Assembly (NCBI GenBank): GCA_903837025.1
Contig: CAILTC010000195.1
Coordinates: 1 to 12,563, forward strand
Origin: an uncultured Bacteroidota bacterium
GTDB lineage: Bacteria; Bacteroidota; Bacteroidia; Flavobacteriales; Flavobacteriaceae
Direction: 5' to 3'
DNA: 12,563 nt
Shown here piece by piece: positions 12,331 through 12,563 of this stretch. Positions within the stretch are counted from its first letter, which is position 1. Every line of letters begins with the position of its first letter. The notes under the pieces are model-generated. The model saw only the letters and a program-made list of their open reading frames with translations, did not search any database and had not been told where the DNA came from. The translations under genes were made by a program, and so were the position numbers.

Positions 12331-12563
12331 TAGCGCTGGGTTGACTTATTCACTAATTCTGATATTCCTTGTAAAAAAAACCAAATCCCTAAAACTATTG
12401 AGAGAATAGGTTTTTTATCATTTACGGATAAGACCATTACAGTAGGAATAAAAAATGAAAGACTGGCTACGATTCTCAGAAATAGTGGAATATAAGCTCC
12501 GATTAAATCTAATACTAAAGAAGTCAATAAAATTAAAATGAATAAAATAAAAAGAACCTGTAC
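12330..12563 (-). CDS. Partial small membrane protein, 5' end beyond the window
   Basis: The minus-strand frame is open from the window edge to TAG at 12330-12332, giving the last 77 residues of a hydrophobic protein of unknown family. There is no ATG in the visible part. A TTG at 12527 could be read as a start, but the frame continues upstream with hydrophobic codons (LFILFILILL), so the real start is probably outside. About three membrane segments are visible: the stretch up to the TTG and beyond (LILLTSLVLDLIGAYIPLFL), VASLSFFIPTVMVLSV, and PILSIVLGIWFFLQGISELV. The last codons (STQR) run directly into REP-like palindrome 2, so the native C-terminus may have been altered by repeat insertion. 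A terminator follows at 12255-12289. Confidence 0.6.
   Translation of the reverse strand, partial: VQVLFILFILILLTSLVLDLIGAYIPLFLRIVASLSFFIPTVMVLSVNDKKPILSIVLGIWFFLQGISELVNKSTQR

Noticed and set aside
1..12563. CRISPR array, tRNA/rRNA genes, phage or secretion gene clusters
   Set aside because: No regularly spaced direct repeats, tRNA-like cloverleaf, rRNA-like sequence or phage/secretion genes were seen on either strand.

Overview
The window looks like a chromosomal segment of a flavobacterium (Bacteroidota, most likely Flavobacterium or a close relative). The DNA is AT-rich, and most gene starts lack an obvious Shine-Dalgarno sequence. Several genes are preceded by the Bacteroidota -7 box TAnnTTTG. 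The protein set (DUF6929-like propeller, LURP-one/scramblase-like protein, class III-like PPK2, MeaB, prohibitin-type SPFH protein) and the intergenic repeats (a GTCATTTCGAC palindrome and a CTAGCCCTGATGGAAG...GCAGGAAATAGCTCC element) are of flavobacterial type. No rRNA, tRNA, CRISPR array, prophage or intact insertion sequence is visible.

Layout. (1) 1-2423, minus strand: a FabG-like short-chain dehydrogenase, then a two-gene unit of a DUF6929-like propeller protein and a LURP-one/scramblase-like protein, with a long palindromic repeat between. (2) 2424-3597: a conserved intergenic element, then a PPK2 polyphosphate kinase closed by terminators. (3) 3598-5731: a small outer-membrane beta-barrel protein (minus) and a MATE exporter (plus), diverging from facing TACCTTTG promoter boxes. 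(4) 5732-7654, plus: a membrane-anchored prohibitin/SPFH protein, a small very acidic conserved-type protein, and a secreted disordered protein. (5) 7657-8745, minus: the MeaB GTPase chaperone of methylmalonyl-CoA mutase, tail to tail with the previous gene only 2 nt away. (6) 8746-11115, plus: an AEC-family permease followed by a fosmidomycin-resistance-type MFS exporter, probably one operon. (7) 11207-12563, minus: an accessory end with a zeta-toxin-like kinase, an overlapping 50-residue small protein (putative antitoxin, missed by simple gene finders), the broken 5' end of a REP-associated tyrosine transposase (RAYT), two REP-like palindromes of the same 22-nt geometry, and a membrane-protein gene running off the window edge.

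The core genes (1-11115) are ordinary housekeeping, envelope and transport functions with no single shared pathway. PPK2 (nucleotide regeneration from polyphosphate) and MeaB (mutase maintenance) are single-gene modules whose substrates or partners lie elsewhere. The points most worth following up are the zeta-like toxin with its downstream overlapping small gene, the RAYT remnant with two REP-like hairpins whose stems differ but whose ends match, the structured element upstream of ppk2, and two genes (MATE and meaB) that appear to use TTG start codons. I found no convincing large new multi-gene system.
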